From an uncultured Verrucomicrobiota bacterium (GTDB lineage: Bacteria > Verrucomicrobiota > Verrucomicrobiia > Limisphaerales > UBA9464): DNA of 64,000 nucleotides. The position numbers and the translations under genes were made by a program. Positions 18,758-28,136 of the stretch are shown here, one piece after another. Where the stretch lies: NCBI GenBank assembly GCA_903907995.1, contig CAIVQH010000037.1:62001-126000 (forward strand), read 5' to 3'. The notes below the pieces were generated by a model. The model searched no databases, was not told the origin of the DNA, and was given only the letters and a program-made list of their open reading frames with translations. The number at the start of each line of letters is the position of its first letter. Positions within the stretch are counted from its first letter, which is position 1.

Positions 18758-19414
18758 TCACTTCGCGCCCTGATCGATCCAGGCGCGCACCAGACCGACT
18801 TCCTCGGGCGTCAGCGGCTTGGGCATTTTGAAGCCTCCCGGACCACCGGGTCCGCCGGGACCACCAGGGCCTCCGGGTCCGCCGCCGAAGCCGCCGGGGC
18901 CGCCCGGAGGAGGGCCACCAGGGCCGCCGCCGGGTCCGCCGGGGCCACCCTTGCCGGGCTTGTGCTTCGGGGGCATGGCCGATTCATCATCGATGCCCAG
19001 GAAGAAGGCGTTCATCGCGTAACCGACCAGATGGCAGTCAAACTTCCAAGTCCAGGGGAGCCCGTTGTCGAGCCGCTTGCCCTTGATGCTGGGACAGTGG
19101 AACAGGTTGGTGTTGCGTTCGCGGCCCAGAATGGTTGTTCCCCACCAGTTGGTGAGTGAGCGCTCGACGTCGGGACTTTCCGTCCCCTCGTTGCGATGGC
19201 CCGGAAAGGTGTCACTGTTTTCGTCCGTGTAAAACTGCATGTAGTAATTGATCTGCCGGAGGTTGTTCAGGCAGGCCGTGCGCTCGCCCTTGGCCCTGGC
19301 CAATGCCAGCGCTGGCAGCAGCATGCCCGCCAGAATGGCGATGATGGCGATGACCACGAGCAGCTCAATCAGCGTAAAGCCGGAGTGGCCGGTCAGGAGT
19401 GTGAGCCGTTTCAT
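18758..19414 (-). CDS. Chimeric pseudopilin-like protein with Gly/Pro-rich linker and cytochrome-domain-like C-terminal tail
   Basis: [66 protein letters not shown]...[23 protein letters not shown]...[22 protein letters not shown]. Confidence 0.75.
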   Translation of the reverse strand: MKRLTLLTGHSGFTLIELLVVIAIIAILAGMLLPALALARAKGERTACLNNLRQINYYMQFYTDENSDTFPGHRNEGTESPDVERSLTNWWGTTILGRERNTNLFHCPSIKGKRLDNGLPWTWKFDCHLVGYAMNAFFLGIDDESAMPPKHKPGKGGPGGPGGGPGGPPPGGPGGFGGGPGGPGGPGGPGGPGGFKMPKPLTPEEVGLVRAWIDQGAK

Positions 19415-19490
19415 GGCGAGGGCACCTGTGGGGGAACCATCTCCCTTGTAAAGCGGATGGTTCTGCTGGCGAGCCCAATCTTCCGGGGTG
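18992..19490. repeat. Direct duplication, copy 1 (with 20010-20512)
   Basis: Pseudopilin N-terminal ~160 codons and upstream region (gcgagggcacctgtg...ctggcgagcccaatcttc) repeated ~1 kb away with clear similarity. Confidence 0.8.
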
Positions 19491-19625
19491 AAAAAAATTA
19501 AGGCGGAAGCAACGATTGCCTTCGCTCCTCCAAATCCTGCGTTCCCAGGCAGCCTATCCTCATATCGCCGCCGCCGCTTGGCCGGCGCGGCGCGACCATC
19601 GTGCGGCTGCGGCCATCCGAATCGC

Positions 19626-20438
19626 CTACTGCTGTCCACCGCGCTGGAGCGGGTCCCAATAGCGCGAGTTGATCAATCCCTTGGGGTTGGAGGAACCGGG
19701 ATCGACCGGCGGATTGATCTGGGCGCTTTTGCGCGTTTCGGCATGGCCATCGTTGAACGCCATCGCGGACGAGCTGCGGTGACGAAATGGTTCGACTCCC
19801 TCATAGGCACCACTGGTGCTGCCAGCCTTGTCCATGCAGGCATTGGGCCACCACAGGCTGCTGCTCCACATGGGCGGGTTTCCGTATGGCATCTTGTCCC
19901 CCACGCAAAGATTGTCCGTTGGACTGACAATGGCCGTGCGCTTGAAGTTCGGTTTGCTGATAAACTTGATGCCCGAAATATCGACCTCACCACCATCATC
20001 ATAGGGGTGGATGCCGAGGAAAAACGCGTTCATCGCGTATCCCACGAGATTGCAGTCGAACTTCCATTCCCACTTGACCCCGTTTTCGAGGACCTTGCCC
20101 TTGATGCTGGGGCAATGAAACAGGTTGCTGTTGCGCTCCTTGCCCAGAATGGTCGTCGCCCACCAATTGGTGAGTGATTTGGAGGCGTCGGAATTGTTAA
20201 GCCCCAGACCTTCGTTGCGGTGGCCGGGGAAGGTGTCACGGTTTTCGTCCGTGTAGAACTGCATGTAGTAGTTGATCTGCCGAAGGTTGTTCAGGCAGGC
20301 CGTGCGCTCGCCCTTGGCCTTGGCCAGCGCCAGTGCCGGCAGCAGCATACCCGCCAGGATGGCGATGATGGCGATGACCACGAGCAGTTCGATCAGCGTG
20401 AAACCCCGATGGCCGGTCTGGAGGAAGGTCTTGTTCAT
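19626..20438 (-). CDS. Type II secretion/pseudopilin-like protein
   Basis: [77 protein letters not shown]...[24 protein letters not shown]. Confidence 0.92.
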   Translation of the reverse strand: MNKTFLQTGHRGFTLIELLVVIAIIAILAGMLLPALALAKAKGERTACLNNLRQINYYMQFYTDENRDTFPGHRNEGLGLNNSDASKSLTNWWATTILGKERNSNLFHCPSIKGKVLENGVKWEWKFDCNLVGYAMNAFFLGIHPYDDGGEVDISGIKFISKPNFKRTAIVSPTDNLCVGDKMPYGNPPMWSSSLWWPNACMDKAGSTSGAYEGVEPFRHRSSSAMAFNDGHAETRKSAQINPPVDPGSSNPKGLINSRYWDPLQRGGQQ

Positions 20439-20512
20439 GACGAGGGCACCTGTGTGGGAACTCTCCCCGTTGTAAACCAGAAGGTTCCGCTGGCGAGCCC
20501 AATCTTCGACCC
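20010..20512. repeat. Direct duplication, copy 2 (with 18992-19490)
   Basis: See copy 1. Confidence 0.8.
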
Positions 20513-20591
20513 TGCCGTAATATTTGGGAACGGAGCCGGGCCTTGCGCCCCAGCTCCCCTGCTCCCTTTCTCCCCCGCTCCCCTGCCTGTC

Positions 20592-21701
20592 TTACACTGC
20601 CGCCGCGATCGCGTCGGCCATCGCCGTCGTGCCGACCTTCTGGGCGGTCGCATCGGCGGGATTGTAGATGTCACCGGTGCGGAGGCCGTCGGCGATCGCC
20701 TTGCCCACGGCGGCCTCGATGGCCCGGGCGGCATCCTCGCGCTGGAAGCTGTAGCGCAGCATCAGCGCGGCGGAGAGGATCTGGGCGATGGGGTTCGCGA
20801 GGTTCTTGCCCGCGATGTCGGGGGCGGTGCCACCGGCCGGCTCGTACAGGCCGAAGGTCACTCCGCCGCTCGTGGCCCCGAGGCTGGCGCTGGGCAGCAT
20901 GCCGAGGGAGCCCGCCAGGGCCGCCGCCTCGTCGCTCAGAATGTCCCCAAACATGTTCTCGCACAGCACCACGTCGAACTGCGTGGGCCGCAGCATCAGC
21001 TGCATCGCCGCGTTATCGACGAACATGTGCTCCAGCGTCACGTCGGCGTACTGCTTGCCGATGCGGGTGACGGTCTCGCGCCAGAGGATGCCATTTTCCA
21101 GCACGTTCGCCTTGTCGATGCTGGTGAGCTTCTTCCGGCGCAGGCGGGCCGCCTGGAAGCCGACGTGGGCGATCCGCTCGATCTCCGGCGTGGTGTACAC
21201 CATGGTGTCGATCGCACGGTGGCCGCCGGGAATTTCCTCGGTCTTCTTCGGCTGGCCGAAATACATGCCGCCCGTCAGCTCGCGCACCACGAGCAGGTCC
21301 AGGCCGTCGCCTTGGCGCTCCGGGCGCAGCGGGCAGGAATGGGCGAGCACCTTCGGGAGCTGCACGGGGCGCAGGTTGGCGAAGAGGCTGAACTCCTTGC
21401 GCAGCCGCAGGAGGGCGGCTCGCTCGGGACGCTGCTCCTTGGGAATCGTCGGGTCGCGGTCCGGCAGGCCCACGGAGCCGAAGAGAATCGCGTCAGAGGC
21501 GCGGCACAGGGCGAGGGTGGCGTCAGGCAGCGCCTGCCCGGCGGCATCGATGCCCGCCCAGCCGACCGGTGCCTCGGTGATGGCGAAGGACAGGGCGAAC
21601 TTCTTTTCAACGGCGCGCAGCACCTGAAGCGCGGCGCGCATGACCTCGGGACCAATGCCGTCGCCGGCAAGCGCGGCGATCTTGAACGTCGTGGAACTCA
21701 T
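20592..21701 (-). CDS. leuB: 3-isopropylmalate dehydrogenase
   Basis: KIAALAGDGIGPEVMRAALQVLRAVEKKF...SDAILFGSVGLPDRD...LLRLRKEFSLFANLRPVQL...DVVLCENMFGDILSDEAAALAGSLGMLPSASLG...YEPAGGTAPDIAGKNLANPIAQILSAALMLRYSF. Confidence 0.97.
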   Translation of the reverse strand: MSSTTFKIAALAGDGIGPEVMRAALQVLRAVEKKFALSFAITEAPVGWAGIDAAGQALPDATLALCRASDAILFGSVGLPDRDPTIPKEQRPERAALLRLRKEFSLFANLRPVQLPKVLAHSCPLRPERQGDGLDLLVVRELTGGMYFGQPKKTEEIPGGHRAIDTMVYTTPEIERIAHVGFQAARLRRKKLTSIDKANVLENGILWRETVTRIGKQYADVTLEHMFVDNAAMQLMLRPTQFDVVLCENMFGDILSDEAAALAGSLGMLPSASLGATSGGVTFGLYEPAGGTAPDIAGKNLANPIAQILSAALMLRYSFQREDAARAIEAAVGKAIADGLRTGDIYNPADATAQKVGTTAMADAIAAAV

Positions 21702-21813
21702 ACAGGAAAGCGGAGGTTGGAAAACCCGCGCGGGCGTGGGAAGCGGATTTTTTGGTCTGCTGCTAGGGGCGAGGCGCGTCTACCCATCCACCGTAAGGGG
21801 ACAGGAGTAGCCC

Positions 21814-22650
21814 TCAGCGGCTGCGCTGCACGCAATTCTCACACAACCAACGATATGTGTTGTCGCTCATCCTTACGCGTCGGAGCGAGCCCCATACCTT
21901 TGCAAGGTACTTTACGGGCGCGATTTCTTCTAACAATTTCGCGAGCGCCGCTCGAGTCAGCGCCGTTTCCCGATCTCGTCCGCGTAAGTCTTTCCCGACA
22001 TCGCCTTTTAGTACTGTGTCGAAACCCTTGTCGGCCTCCTCTGGCATTTCGAGTTCAAGATGCTTCGTGAGCTTTTCCATTAATTTCACTTCATCCTCGA
22101 CGGATTTCGCTACCTCAGCGCCTAAAGCCAATGGCATTCCAACAAAAGCAAGTTGGAGCCCAGCAACGAGCAGCTTGGTACCGCGGGCCATCCACGGCGC
22201 GCTGGCTGCCCACCAAGCCTTATCCTTCGTAAATTCCTGACTCCCATCCTCGCATGCGTGGATGTTTCCTTCGCACTCGCAGTAGGGCGTCAGAATGTAG
22301 GTCTGCCTGAAGTAACCCTGTGGATTCCAAAGGCTCCGATTCTTTGTCATGATGGAGATGAGTCCCGGAGCAGACGTGTGATCGCGGTCGTCAAGCATTG
22401 CACTCATGCAGTGGAGGTATTCGTGGAGCTTAAGTTCTGCCTCCTGTTTGAACTCCGCAGATATTGCTTCTTGCCCACGAAGTAACTGGTCAAGCTTCGT
22501 GCTGTTGTCCCCCACCCAATCAAACAAGCCTTGCAAACTGCGAAGGAAGGGCTCGGCCCACTTCGGCCTTTTATCGGCTTCTTGACGAACAATAGCCGCG
22601 ATTTGCGTTGCTGTAAGTTTCGCGGCAACAAAATCACCAAAGCTGCTCAT
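21814..22650 (-). CDS. Hypothetical protein resembling the C-terminal region of bacterial Roco proteins
   Basis: MSSFGDFVAAKLTATQIAAIVRQEADKRPKW...LEEIAPVKYLAKVWGSLRRVRMSDNTYRWLCENCVQRSR; sits directly downstream of the Roco ORF. Confidence 0.6.
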   Translation of the reverse strand: MSSFGDFVAAKLTATQIAAIVRQEADKRPKWAEPFLRSLQGLFDWVGDNSTKLDQLLRGQEAISAEFKQEAELKLHEYLHCMSAMLDDRDHTSAPGLISIMTKNRSLWNPQGYFRQTYILTPYCECEGNIHACEDGSQEFTKDKAWWAASAPWMARGTKLLVAGLQLAFVGMPLALGAEVAKSVEDEVKLMEKLTKHLELEMPEEADKGFDTVLKGDVGKDLRGRDRETALTRAALAKLLEEIAPVKYLAKVWGSLRRVRMSDNTYRWLCENCVQRSR

Positions 22651-22652
22651 GT

Positions 22653-24419
22653 TCAAAACGAGCAACCTAGGATCAATCTCATGATCCTCAAATTCGCAAT
22701 CGAGTGTGTCGCTTTCCTTTCATCGTCTCTGGTCCTTTCTTGGTCCCAGAAACTCTCACTCCTCCTGGCCCAGTTTGGCGAGGTCACGTCAGCACGATAA
22801 CCTTCACGTTTCCAAATAGCCGCCATCCGCTTCATTTCAATCTCACCCTTATCATCTGTAAGCTTGGCGTCCTCCATAACCTTGCTGATGGCTTTCGTAA
22901 GCCATTGCGGTTTTAGGACTACGAAATCAGATAAATCCGGAGAGTCGGGAAACTGAGTAATGGCTCCAATACGGGCCATTGCTCCGGCAGCACCATCATA
23001 GTTGTCCACACTGACTCCGGATTGTAGCAGAATCTGATTAAGTGTTGCGCGGCTGAGATGCGCCATCTTCGCATCCGCCTTCTTTTTGATTGCCACCTCG
23101 GCCTTGTCGTAGCTCCTCGGCCACGGTGTGCCCATAAATTCCAGATCCGCCGCAGATCGCTTCAGGAATGCATGTAGCTTATCGATGTTCTTTCCATCTT
23201 TGCACCCAATGGGAAAGAACCACTCTTTAGCCAACATATCCCCATATTGGGCAGCTATCTTGTCCTGTGGAACGTGTGGTGATCGCTCCTCACATTGGCT
23301 GATCACGATCGCGACCTTTGCCATCGGCGCTCTGGCGCGGATCGTATCCAGCCAATATTCCGCTCGATCCAAAAGAAATTGGTCGCGGCATTTAAAAACA
23401 AGCAGGTATAGAGCCTGGGATGTAAGAAAGAATTGGTGAGTTTGATGGCTGATTTCTTGTCCCTCAAAATCCCAGATATTTAGCGTGATCTCCTTCTCGT
23501 GGCTGGTTACATCGTCGGGATGAGGAAATCTCCATTGTTCTACATCCACGCCATATGTCGTGCTCTGGTCGCTGAACGGCAAACCACGCAATGCCCGCGA
23601 AACGCATGTCTTGCCTTCATTACCATCACCTAGAATAAGCAGCTTCGCCTCATAACGATTCCGCCCCCCCTTCTCTAATTCACGCAGATAACGCATCACA
23701 GCGTTAAACCCCTCTCGCCCCGCCGCCAGCAGTTCCACGTCGAGGTGGTTTCCTTCTAGGTACAATCGATTTAAAGACTTTAATTCCAACAACCACACCG
23801 GCAAAGAAGTGATTTCGCAATTGACTGCCCAGAGAGTTTCGAGCTTTTTCAACCGCCGAACAAAATCAGGAATCTGCTTCAAAGGATTACCGCCCGGAGG
23901 ACCTCCAAAGGCTATTAAACTTAGATCAAGGAGATCCCCAATCGAATCTGGAAGATGCACTAAGTTATTTCCGCTGAAATATAGCTCATTGAGCGATACA
24001 AGCTCCGAAATCCAATCAGGCACTGTTCGAAGGCCGTTTTTATCAAGGTTCAGGTTTTTAAGATTTTTTAGATGTCGTATTATGAGTGGCACTTCCCCTA
24101 AGTGGCATTCTGTCAGGTTTAAATCCTCCAACCGGGCGAGATCACCCAGGCACTTTGGTAGTGTTTTAAATTGGTTCCCGGATAAATCTAGATTACGCAG
24201 GTGCGCAAGCCGCTCAATCCATTCTGGGAGGGCTGTCAACCGGTTGCCGGAGAGGTTAAGATATTCTAACTGAGTAAGCTCGCTTAGCGACTCAGGCAAC
24301 TCAGCAAGAATCCCCGCACCACTCACATCTTCGGCACTAAGATCGAGTCTAACTTCCCCAGATTTTCGAACCTCATCAATTCGCTGCTGCGCGCGCAGAT
24401 ATGATTTTTCGGCTTGCAT
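22653..24419 (-). CDS. LRR-Roc(-COR) GTPase (Roco family), probably C-terminally truncated
   Basis: LRR repeats (LPESLSELTQLEYLNLSGNRLTALPEWIERLAHLRNLDLSGNQFKTLP), Ras-like LLILGDGNEGKTCVSRAL, NIWDFEGQEISHQTHQFFLTSQALYLLVF, start of a COR domain. Confidence 0.88.
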   Translation of the reverse strand: MQAEKSYLRAQQRIDEVRKSGEVRLDLSAEDVSGAGILAELPESLSELTQLEYLNLSGNRLTALPEWIERLAHLRNLDLSGNQFKTLPKCLGDLARLEDLNLTECHLGEVPLIIRHLKNLKNLNLDKNGLRTVPDWISELVSLNELYFSGNNLVHLPDSIGDLLDLSLIAFGGPPGGNPLKQIPDFVRRLKKLETLWAVNCEITSLPVWLLELKSLNRLYLEGNHLDVELLAAGREGFNAVMRYLRELEKGGRNRYEAKLLILGDGNEGKTCVSRALRGLPFSDQSTTYGVDVEQWRFPHPDDVTSHEKEITLNIWDFEGQEISHQTHQFFLTSQALYLLVFKCRDQFLLDRAEYWLDTIRARAPMAKVAIVISQCEERSPHVPQDKIAAQYGDMLAKEWFFPIGCKDGKNIDKLHAFLKRSAADLEFMGTPWPRSYDKAEVAIKKKADAKMAHLSRATLNQILLQSGVSVDNYDGAAGAMARIGAITQFPDSPDLSDFVVLKPQWLTKAISKVMEDAKLTDDKGEIEMKRMAAIWKREGYRADVTSPNWARRSESFWDQERTRDDERKATHSIANLRIMRLILGCSF

Positions 24420-24802
24420 ATTAATATTGTCCTATGGTTAATTGATTGAACTGATACAGACAGCACCTGATAAACGCAAACATTGATTCCACATCTCTGC
24501 ACGGGAGACTGGATTGGCTCAGGCAACCTGAGACAAGGGATCCGAAATCATTTTCCAGTTTTCCTATCGATCATTACTTGAATAGTGGTTCCCCGTACAG
24601 GCCTGTGATTTGCATTCAAACAAACGGGCGGGTTTGGATCGTGGCTCGCTGAACTGCTTCGTGTGAATGCGCTTTAGTCACGACCCTATTGATCGTTTTA
24701 AACCAATACGGGTGTATCATTACAGCCACGCGGCTTAAACCCATGACTTGTTTTCCTGCTGGCTACCAGGCTGCAATTGCCAGCAATGTTTAGTCACATC
24801 CA

Positions 24803-25513
24803 ATGAGCCCCAGCCAGCCCCCTCCAATCGGCGGAAATCCTCCTCCATTGCCAGCGCCTGCCAAGACGAGCGGGTACGCGATTGCCTCCCTGGTTTGCGG
24901 TATTCTTTTCTGTACCGGTATTGGGCCGATTCTGGGGCTGATTTTTGGAATTCTGGCCAAGATCCGCATCAGTAAAAGCGGCGGCCGGCTCAAGGGCGGC
25001 GGCCTCGCGCTGGCCGGGATCATTGTTTCGGCGATTTTGCTGATACCTTCCCCGTTTTTCCTGGCCGGGATGCTCCTGCCGGCCTTCGCGAAGGCGAAAG
25101 GCAAAGCGCAAACGATCAGCAGCGTCAACAACGTGAAGGACCTTGGGCTCGCCGCCCGGATCTATTCGACCGATCACGGGAACAGGTTCCCGGCAGCGGC
25201 GAACTGGGTCGAGACCCTGCGGCCAGACCTGGGGCCAAAGGCGGACCAGATCCTGCATCGGCCGACCGACGGGCCGGAGAACCCCTGCGGCTATGGGTAT
25301 AACCAGCAGGTGGCCGGCCTGCCTGAAGATTCGATAAACGAACAGACGGTGCTCTTCTTCGAATTGGAGACCCCCGCCTGTGATGCCGTGGGCGGAAAGG
25401 AGCTGTTGCGGCAACCCAAAACTCCCAGAGACGTGGTGGTCGTTGGTTTTAAGGACGGAAGCGTCATGCAATTGCGACAGGACCGCCTTTCTCAGCTACG
25501 CTGGAAGCCGTGA
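24803..25513 (+). CDS. DUF4190-like membrane domain fused to a pseudopilin-like C-terminal domain
   Basis: SGYAIASLVCGILFCTGIGPILGLIFGILAKIRI + GMLLPAFAKAKGKAQTISSVNNVKDLGLAARIYSTDHGNRFP. Confidence 0.8.
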   Translation: MSPSQPPPIGGNPPPLPAPAKTSGYAIASLVCGILFCTGIGPILGLIFGILAKIRISKSGGRLKGGGLALAGIIVSAILLIPSPFFLAGMLLPAFAKAKGKAQTISSVNNVKDLGLAARIYSTDHGNRFPAAANWVETLRPDLGPKADQILHRPTDGPENPCGYGYNQQVAGLPEDSINEQTVLFFELETPACDAVGGKELLRQPKTPRDVVVVGFKDGSVMQLRQDRLSQLRWKP

Positions 25514-25965
25514 AGCGATTCCGGTTTTTTCTCTGGCTGGCCGTGCTGGCGGGCGGGGCCGTCCTGTTAGGCTGCCGTATGCAACAACCTCCCACCCTGG
25601 GCGCCACCGCCGGTCGGCTGCACCCCTGCCCCGATTCGCCGAACTGCGTGTGCAGCCAGGACCCCGATGCCGATCATCAGATCGCCCCGCTGGCCTTCAC
25701 CGGCCCCGGCCCGGCGGCGCTCGCCCGGCTGAAAACGGTGGTGCTTGCCGAGCCCCGGGTGAAAATCACCGGGGAACACGACGGCTATCTGCGCGCCGAG
25801 TTTACCTCGCGAATCTTCCGCTTCGTGGACGACGTGGAGTTCCTGCTGGATGAACCGGCCAAGGTCATCCACGTGCGCTCCGCCTCACGCGTGGGCCGGT
25901 CGGACCTCGGGGTGAACCGCAAGCGGGTCGAGCACCTGCGCGACGCATTTGCTCGGGGGCAGTGA
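25510..25965 (+). CDS. DUF1499 family lipoprotein-like protein
   Basis: LHPCPDSPNCVCSQDPDADHQIAPLAF...AEPRVKITGEHDGYLRAEFTSRIFRFVDDVEFLLDEPAKVIHVRSASRVGRSDLGVNRKRVEHLR. Confidence 0.92.
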   Translation: MKRFRFFLWLAVLAGGAVLLGCRMQQPPTLGATAGRLHPCPDSPNCVCSQDPDADHQIAPLAFTGPGPAALARLKTVVLAEPRVKITGEHDGYLRAEFTSRIFRFVDDVEFLLDEPAKVIHVRSASRVGRSDLGVNRKRVEHLRDAFARGQ

Positions 25966-25968
25966 TTT

Positions 25969-26030
25969 AATTTGGAAAACAAGAAAACAGGAAAGGACCT
26001 TTCCCCTCCTGCTTTCCTGCTTTCCAAATT
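25969..26030. repeat. Inverted-repeat element (AATTTGGAAAGCAGGAAAACAGGAAA family), copy 1
   Basis: aatttggaaaacaagaaaacaggaaagga ... tcctgctttcctgctttccaaatt between convergent genes. Confidence 0.85.
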
Positions 26031-26063
26031 CAAAATCCGAAGCTGCCTTCCCCGATGATCAAC

Positions 26064-27893
26064 TCAGGCCTGCTTTTTCTTCGGCTTGCTGCCGAGGGCG
26101 CGGCCGCCGCGCATTTTTTTCTTCAGCTTGTTCTGCGTCGGACGTCCGTCGCGGCCGAGCGGGCGGGCGGCGGCACCGGGTTTTCCACGGGTGGCAAATT
26201 TGCTTCGCGGGCCCGTGCCAATGGCGCCTCGACGTCCATCCGGAGTCGGGGCGGCGGCCATCCGCACGGGACTCGGCGGACGCTTGCCATCCCGGAAGGC
26301 GGGATGCTGCGAGCGGCCCTTGGCCTTGTCCGCCGGCTTCGGCGGTCGCGGACCCTTGGCGGCATCCTCCGGAGTCGGGTTGTACTTGCGCTTGGGCTCG
26401 ATGGTCTTGGGGCGTGCCTTGGGCACGAGCACCAGCGGACAGCCCTCGAAGCCGAACGCCTTGCGCAGCTCGCCGGAGAGGTATTTGTCGTAGCCGACGT
26501 TGAAGACCTCGTCGCGGTTCACGAAGAGCAGGAAGGTCGGCGGGGCCTGCCTCACCTGCGTGGCGTAGTAGAACTTCAGGTGATGCCCCATCGAGCTGAC
26601 CGGCTGCTTGCGGACGATGGCATCCTGCAGCGTGCGGTTGAGGATAGCGGTGGGGACCTTCTGCTTGAGCTGAGCGGCCACGTAACGGACCGCCTCGAGC
26701 AGGCGCTCGAGCTGGAAGCCGTCCTTCGCCGAGGTGAAGATGACCGGCGCGTAGTCGAGGAAGAAGAGCTTCTCCTGCACCCATTCGCCGAACTCGGCGA
26801 GCATGGTCGGGCGCTGGTTGTCCCGGTTGTCGCGGTTGCGGATTTTCGCCTCGCGCTCCGCGATGGCCTTCTCGCGGGCCTCGCGGACATCGGCCGCCAC
26901 GAGATCCCACTTGTTCACGACCACGATGCAGCCGCGGCGGTTCTCGGTGATGATGGCCGCGACCTTCTTGTCCTGCTCGAGGATGCCTGACTCGGCATCG
27001 AGCACGAGCACGGCGATGTCGCAACGGGCAATGGCCTCCTTGGTGCGTTCGACGCTGAAGAGCTCGACCGTGTCGTCGATGCGGCGCGCTTTGCGGACGC
27101 CGGCGGTGTCGATCAGGACGTATTGCTGCCGCACGCCCTCGGTATCCACCTCGAACGGCACATCCACGGCGTCGCGGGTTGTGCCGGGGATCGGGCTGAC
27201 GATCACGCGTTCGGACCCGGTGATCTTGTTGATGAGGGAGGATTTGCCGACGTTCGGCCGGCCGACGATGGCGATCTTCACCGGGGCGTTTGACCGCTCG
27301 GCGTCGCGCAGCTTGGCCTTCTCCTGCGCAGTCAGCTTCTTCACCGGCTCACCGTAGGTCTCCTCGGGTTCGGGGACCGGTTCACCCTTGGGAATGTAGC
27401 GGATCGCGTCATCCATCAGCTCGTTCAGGCCCTCGCCGTGGATGGCGGAAACGGGGAACACCTTGGAAAAGCCCAGCTCGGCAAACTCGTCGAGGCCGCG
27501 CTCGGCTTTGTAGGTGTCCACCTTGTTGACGGCCACGATCACCGGCTTGCCGGAGGCGTGCAGGCGCTTCGCCACCTCGGCATCGAGCGGCACAACACCA
27601 TCCTGCACGTTCACGACGAGAATGATGAGGTTCGCCGACTCGATGGCGATCTGCACCTGGTCAAACGCGGCGCTGACGATCACGTCCTCGGAGCGTTCGC
27701 CGCGCAGCAGGCCGATGCCGCCGGTATCCACGAGCGTGAACGGCCGGCCGTGCCATTCGGCCTCGGCGGTCACGCGGTCGCGCGTCACGCCGGGCATGTC
27801 GTGCACGATGGCGATCCGCTTGCGGATGATGCGGTTGAACAGCGCCGATTTGCCGACATTCGGCCGCCCGACGATGGCGATGAGTCCAGTCAT
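26064..27893 (-). CDS. der: Ribosome biogenesis GTPase Der with basic C-terminal extension
   Basis: Two GTPase domains (IVGRPNVGKSALFNRI...DTGG; IVGRPNVGKSSLINKI...DTAGVRKARRID), KH-like region, then a K/R/P-rich tail. Confidence 0.97.
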   Translation of the reverse strand: MTGLIAIVGRPNVGKSALFNRIIRKRIAIVHDMPGVTRDRVTAEAEWHGRPFTLVDTGGIGLLRGERSEDVIVSAAFDQVQIAIESANLIILVVNVQDGVVPLDAEVAKRLHASGKPVIVAVNKVDTYKAERGLDEFAELGFSKVFPVSAIHGEGLNELMDDAIRYIPKGEPVPEPEETYGEPVKKLTAQEKAKLRDAERSNAPVKIAIVGRPNVGKSSLINKITGSERVIVSPIPGTTRDAVDVPFEVDTEGVRQQYVLIDTAGVRKARRIDDTVELFSVERTKEAIARCDIAVLVLDAESGILEQDKKVAAIITENRRGCIVVVNKWDLVAADVREAREKAIAEREAKIRNRDNRDNQRPTMLAEFGEWVQEKLFFLDYAPVIFTSAKDGFQLERLLEAVRYVAAQLKQKVPTAILNRTLQDAIVRKQPVSSMGHHLKFYYATQVRQAPPTFLLFVNRDEVFNVGYDKYLSGELRKAFGFEGCPLVLVPKARPKTIEPKRKYNPTPEDAAKGPRPPKPADKAKGRSQHPAFRDGKRPPSPVRMAAAPTPDGRRGAIGTGPRSKFATRGKPGAAARPLGRDGRPTQNKLKKKMRGGRALGSKPKKKQA

Positions 27894-27935
27894 GTGGGAC
27901 AGGTTCGCCGGAAAAGGCGGCCAGCGGAAGGGAAA

Positions 27936-27956
27936 AGCCCCGGCCCTGAGGCCGGG
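27936..27956 (-). terminator. Candidate terminator hairpin downstream of the sigma-factor gene
   Basis: cccggcc-ctga-ggccggg; minus strand continues GGCTTTTCCC. Confidence 0.4.
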
Positions 27957-28136
27957 TGAATTTCGAATGCCGAGTTTCGAGTTTCGAATGACGGAGGTCC
28001 AAGGTTCAGGCAGCCGCCCCGGCCTCCGCTTCGAACGTCAAGGCAAACCCCTCGGGGAGGGTACCTGACACTTTCATGAAAGAGAGAGAGGCCTTGCCCT
28101 GATCTAGCGTGCGCGCGACTCGGAATTCGAAATTTT

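Noticed and set aside
18819-19022. Collagen-like [12 protein letters not shown] on the plus strand
   Set aside because: Antisense reading of the Gly/Pro-rich tract in the 18758-19414 gene.
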